NCBI GenBank assembly: GCA_051453625.1
Contig: JBOZIK010000001.1
Span: forward strand, 161,038,337 to 161,099,285
From: Welwitschia mirabilis
Taxonomy: Eukaryota > Gnetophyta > Gnetopsida > Welwitschiales
Length of the DNA stretch: 60,949 nucleotides
Direction: 5' to 3'
The first letter of the stretch is position 1, and each line of letters starts with the position of its first letter. The position numbers and the translations under genes are program-made. Below are positions 58,340 to 60,949 of the stretch, piece by piece. The notes under the pieces were generated by a model. The model was not told where the DNA came from and searched no databases. It saw nothing but the letters and a program-made list of their open reading frames with translations.

Positions 58340-58348
58340 CTATTTATA
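58340..58348 (-). promoter_or_regulatory. TATA box of the Copia-4 LTR
   Basis: TATAAATAG followed by CCAAGAG on the minus strand, as in Copia-3. Confidence 0.6.
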
Positions 58349-58708
58349 TTAAAAATCTTTTAGGATTTATTATAATTGAAAAATATTCTTTCAACAACTA
58401 TAAAAAGATAGAAAACAAATATTAAAGGGATACATAATGGATAGAAAATTTCATTTTCATTCTAGTCAGTTGACCTCTCATAAGTCCGGTCAACTCCTCC
58501 TACTATCATAACTTACATAGGTCACCCGAGTGAACTTTTCGGCTATCCTAGTTTCTTATAGCTTCATGTTCAGTTGACCCTTTAGGGTTTGATCAATTTC
58601 CATCCAGTCACCTATAATTATATTAGGCCACTCACTAATCTTAATAAAAGTTCATTCAAATTTCCTGCATTAGATCTGGTTGAGCCCTTCAGGTGTCTAG
58701 TCAATCAC

Positions 58709-59006
58709 ATGATAATTAACTTAGGGATATCAAATGCACAGTGCTCAGGTCCAGTTAACCACTTCAAAAGTCTAGTCCACCCCTTGACAATTAGTTTAGG
58801 GGTACTGTTCTTAGGTTCATAGGTCCAGTCGACCCCATCATGGATCTAGTTAACCCCTTGACATTCAGTTCAGGGATACTATTCTTAGATTCAAAAATCC
58901 AATTGATCCCTTCATAAGTCCAGTCAATCCTTTGAGACTCAGTTCAAGGATACTAGCTCTCAGGATCATAGGTCTAGTTGATCCCTTAAAAATTTGGTCG
59001 ATCACT
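58709..59006 (-). repeat. 74-bp tandem array in the Copia-4 LTR, four clear units
   Basis: In plus orientation, units with TTGACAATTAGTTTAGGG-like starts lie at 58709, 58784, 58858 and 58932 (spacing 75, 74, 74). Each contains CCAGTCGACCCC-like words. Further degenerate units extend on both sides (about 58460-59090). Confidence 0.82.
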
Positions 59007-59238
59007 CTAAATTCAATTCAATTCTAAGAGTATGCTCTAGATGCGGTCAACACCTTAAAAATCTGGTCAACCCCCTCAAGAGGCTAAGTGAACTTGATAG
59101 ATTTCTAGTGATCAAATTTTGACATTCATGGCTTTAGCATCTAACCTACAAGTGGTTAAATTTTTTTATATAAAATACACAAAATTTCCTACATAGAAAA
59201 CATTAGTTTGACATTAATTGGTAAAACATAATCTAACA

Positions 59239-59251
59239 ATCTCCTCCTTTG
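59239..59251 (-). other. Copia-4 polypurine tract
   Basis: AAAGGAGGAGAT on the minus strand, directly before TGTTAGATT. Confidence 0.78.
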
Positions 59252-59399
59252 ACATTAATGGAAAATAATACTTAGTTGTAAAAATATTTAAAAAGTAAGA
59301 AAACTTTCCCTCACAAAATGCTCATCATTTTTGCAAAATATTAAGCCTTTTGAAATAAATTGAAGACATTTTGATAAGTTTAATTTTTTGCTAAAGTAA

Positions 59400-59524
59400 N
59401 NNNNNNNNNNNNNNNNNNNNNNNNNNNNNNNNNNNNNNNNNNNNNNNNNNNNNNNNNNNNNNNNNNNNNNNNNNNNNNNNNNNNNNNNNNNNNNNNNNNN
59501 NNNNNNNNNNNNNNNNNNNNNNNN
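59400..59524. other. Assembly gap (125 N)
   Basis: A run of 125 N in the 3' untranslated stretch of Copia-4. Confidence 0.98.
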
Positions 59525-59891
59525 AATATTTTAGATAGTTATAGTTCATCGTAAATATAAGATAAACCTCATTTAAATCCTTAAGTTTTATCATAGAAAA
59601 ATTTTAAGCTCATATGGATCTTTGAATTGCATAAAAAAATATTTTAAGGTATAAATTAAAAGCATAAAACCAAGTGCATTTGTATTTCATTAAACATAAG
59701 CATTACAAAGTAAGAGTGTTTATTAAGAGCATACTACCTCTCAAAGTATAGGAAACAAAAAAACATACAACTAATTATCCCTCTTTTGACATCAATGACA
59801 AAGGAGAGAATAAACGTACACAAGTAAAAACATAATCAAATGAAAAACTCTAATCAGATTCCTTCTCTTCTTATTCTTCCTCTTAAGATTC

Positions 59892-60897
59892 TTATTTAGA
59901 ATCTTCTTCTTCTTCTTCTTCTCCCATGTATGATAAGCTAGTGGCTTCTACTGAAGTATCAATAATGTCATACCCAGCTACTATAAGGATTTCTTTCATA
60001 TTTCTAATATGGGAATTAATCCATCTCAAGTATGCAAGAGTCTCATCAGGAGAGGTTTCCTTTGAAGAAGGTGATTTTGAGGATTTCTTAGAAGGGACAA
60101 AGATGTGCATGAGAGATAATGTTTTATGCCTAATGGATGTTATGGATTGAAGGGTTTCAAGCTTAGGATAAAAAGGTACATGAAAATGATGACTTAAATT
60201 TATAATAAGCATAGAATAGGATAAGGTCCTAGTCTTATGGTACTCTAACTAAGAGACCACATTCTTTAGTATAATGACAGGAGTATTTATAGAATGCTCA
60301 GTTCCTACTAGATATATAAGATATGCTCTATAGCTAGAGGCCTTCTCATGATGCCCCGTTAATGGTGGAAAATTATAACTAAAGACCAAATAAAGAAAAT
60401 AATATTTAGGTGTAAGCAAGGAAGTGGAAATGGTTTATTTCAAGTGTGAGACTTATCATAGATCTTCCTTGTCACTGCTGGCTTATCTTTCATGGTATTA
60501 TGAAGAGGCAAAAACTCTTCATAGTCATCTTTATGAAGATCAGTAATATTAGAGATGAGTGTTTGTAGTGGCCCTCAGCCACTTTCCGAAAATGAGGATT
60601 TTAAGAGACTTTGAATCATGATCATAGTTGCATTACAATAAAACATATAAGTAAGAAAAGGATAAAATAAATTAAAAACATCAAGGGAATAGCCAAATTC
60701 TTGATTTTTCAGGAGATCAATTACCTCCCTAAGTTCTTTAAGCTCTGAAGTAGCCATAAACCATTTTTAACATACAGGCTTCTTTTCAAACTTCTCTAAG
60801 AACTTCTCTATATCTGCCTCAGACATCCCTTGGTAAAAGACATAGGGATCTCTTATTAGATCTTTCTTACTCTTTTTCTTGAAGAACTTTTAACCAT
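59892..60897 (-). pseudogene. Copia-4 accessory ORF (putative plant transposon protein-like)
   Basis: ATG at 60897 opens MVKSSSRKRVRK. After a frame change come RDPYVFYQGMSEADIEKF and LEKFEKKP, then MATSELKELREVIDLLKN (open from 60757), a degraded middle, and an open C-terminal part (60212-59892). That part reads LETLQSITSIRHKTLSLMHI, TLAYLRWINSHIRNMKEIL and VAGYDIIDTS, ending in an acidic EEEEEEDSK tail. It matches the Copia-3 ORF 45970-47023 from end to end. Length would be about 335 residues. The shared gene structure in two separate insertions shows the ORF is a standing part of this element family. Its function is unknown. Confidence 0.7.
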
Positions 60898-60949
60898 TTT
60901 AGCCTTTTCTTAAGAGTTAAAACCAATCAAAAAAAAAAAAAAAAGATAA

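Larger units (their letters stand above)
57682..59238 (-). repeat. Copia-4 3' LTR
   Basis: Starts TGTTAGATTATG at 59238 and ends AATCCTATCA at 57682. It matches the Copia-3 LTRs but is longer (1.56 kb against 1.37-1.45 kb), mainly through more 74-bp units. TATA box at 58340-58348. Confidence 0.82.
57682..60949 (-). mobile_element. Copia-4: relative of Copia-3 on the minus strand, 3' part
   Basis: Shows, on the minus strand, the accessory ORF (60897-59892), a 3' untranslated stretch with an N gap, a polypurine tract (59251-59239) and the 3' LTR (59238-57682). All are homologous to Copia-3. The rest lies beyond the window end. A poly(T) on the minus strand at 60931-60945 precedes the ORF. Confidence 0.8.

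Noticed and set aside
60931-60945. Poly(A) run at the window end taken as a LINE or processed-transcript tail
   Set aside because: In minus orientation it is a T run just before the Copia-4 accessory ORF, inside that element.

Overview
This is a stretch of nuclear DNA from a flowering plant, built almost wholly from decayed retrotransposons nested in one another. The evidence is a very AT-rich, CpG-poor composition, plant-type Ty1/copia elements with initiator-Met tRNA primer sites, Athila-like and chromovirus-like Ty3/gypsy LTRs, an L1-type LINE with a DUF4283-like ORF1, and the absence of any compact gene, tRNA, CRISPR or bacterial signal. I could not place the species. I see no intact host gene. 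Open frames are short, and many in-frame stops are TAA or TAG at Gln-like positions, as expected if methylated cytosines deaminated to thymine. Six N gaps interrupt the sequence.

Layout, left half. A minus-strand LINE runs from about 12.27 kb down to about 0.95 kb, and a second LINE reverse-transcriptase fragment lies at 1-843. The LINE is split inside ORF1 by a full-length copia element (Copia-1, 3752-11273, 1.4 kb LTRs, TSD GTATC/ATATT). From 12.27 to 22.08 kb I recognise no gene, only one possible foldback element near 18.74-19.12 kb. A gypsy-type purine tract and LTR follow (22576-25020); the LTR ends in six 52-56 bp tandem units that each carry a primer-binding-site-like motif. The stretch 25.0-28.9 kb is featureless AT-rich DNA.

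Layout, right half. An Athila-like plus-strand element starts with an LTR (28903-30355), a primer site, a leader that could be an intron, and a gag remnant. It is interrupted at 32330 by Copia-2 (32335-52028, TSD TATGT/TATGC). Copia-2 itself holds a 2.8 kb gypsy solo LTR in its 5' LTR (33523-36345, perfect TSD GTTAT), the whole of Copia-3 upstream of its 3' LTR (42019-48945, TSD TTTGT/TTTAT), and an unclassified minus-strand insert in its 3' LTR. The Athila-like coding remnant resumes after 52033. Then come a minus-strand copia LTR fragment (52263 to about 53220), a minus-strand Athila-like element (about 53.2-57.6 kb), and a minus-strand relative of Copia-3 (Copia-4, 57682 to the window end).

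How the parts relate. Copia-1 keeps recognisable remains of protease, integrase, reverse transcriptase and RNase H. Copia-2 and Copia-3 have lost most of pol. Copia-2 (weakly), Copia-3, Copia-4 and the Athila-like minus element instead carry a second ORF of the kind annotated as putative plant transposon protein. In Copia-3 and Copia-4 this is one homologous protein of about 340 residues with an acidic tail. In Copia-3 it has its own TATA box and lies behind LTR-like sequence. This shared accessory ORF and the PBS-bearing tandem LTR ends are the most interesting signals. All functional statements rest on reading translated remnants by eye, without database searches.
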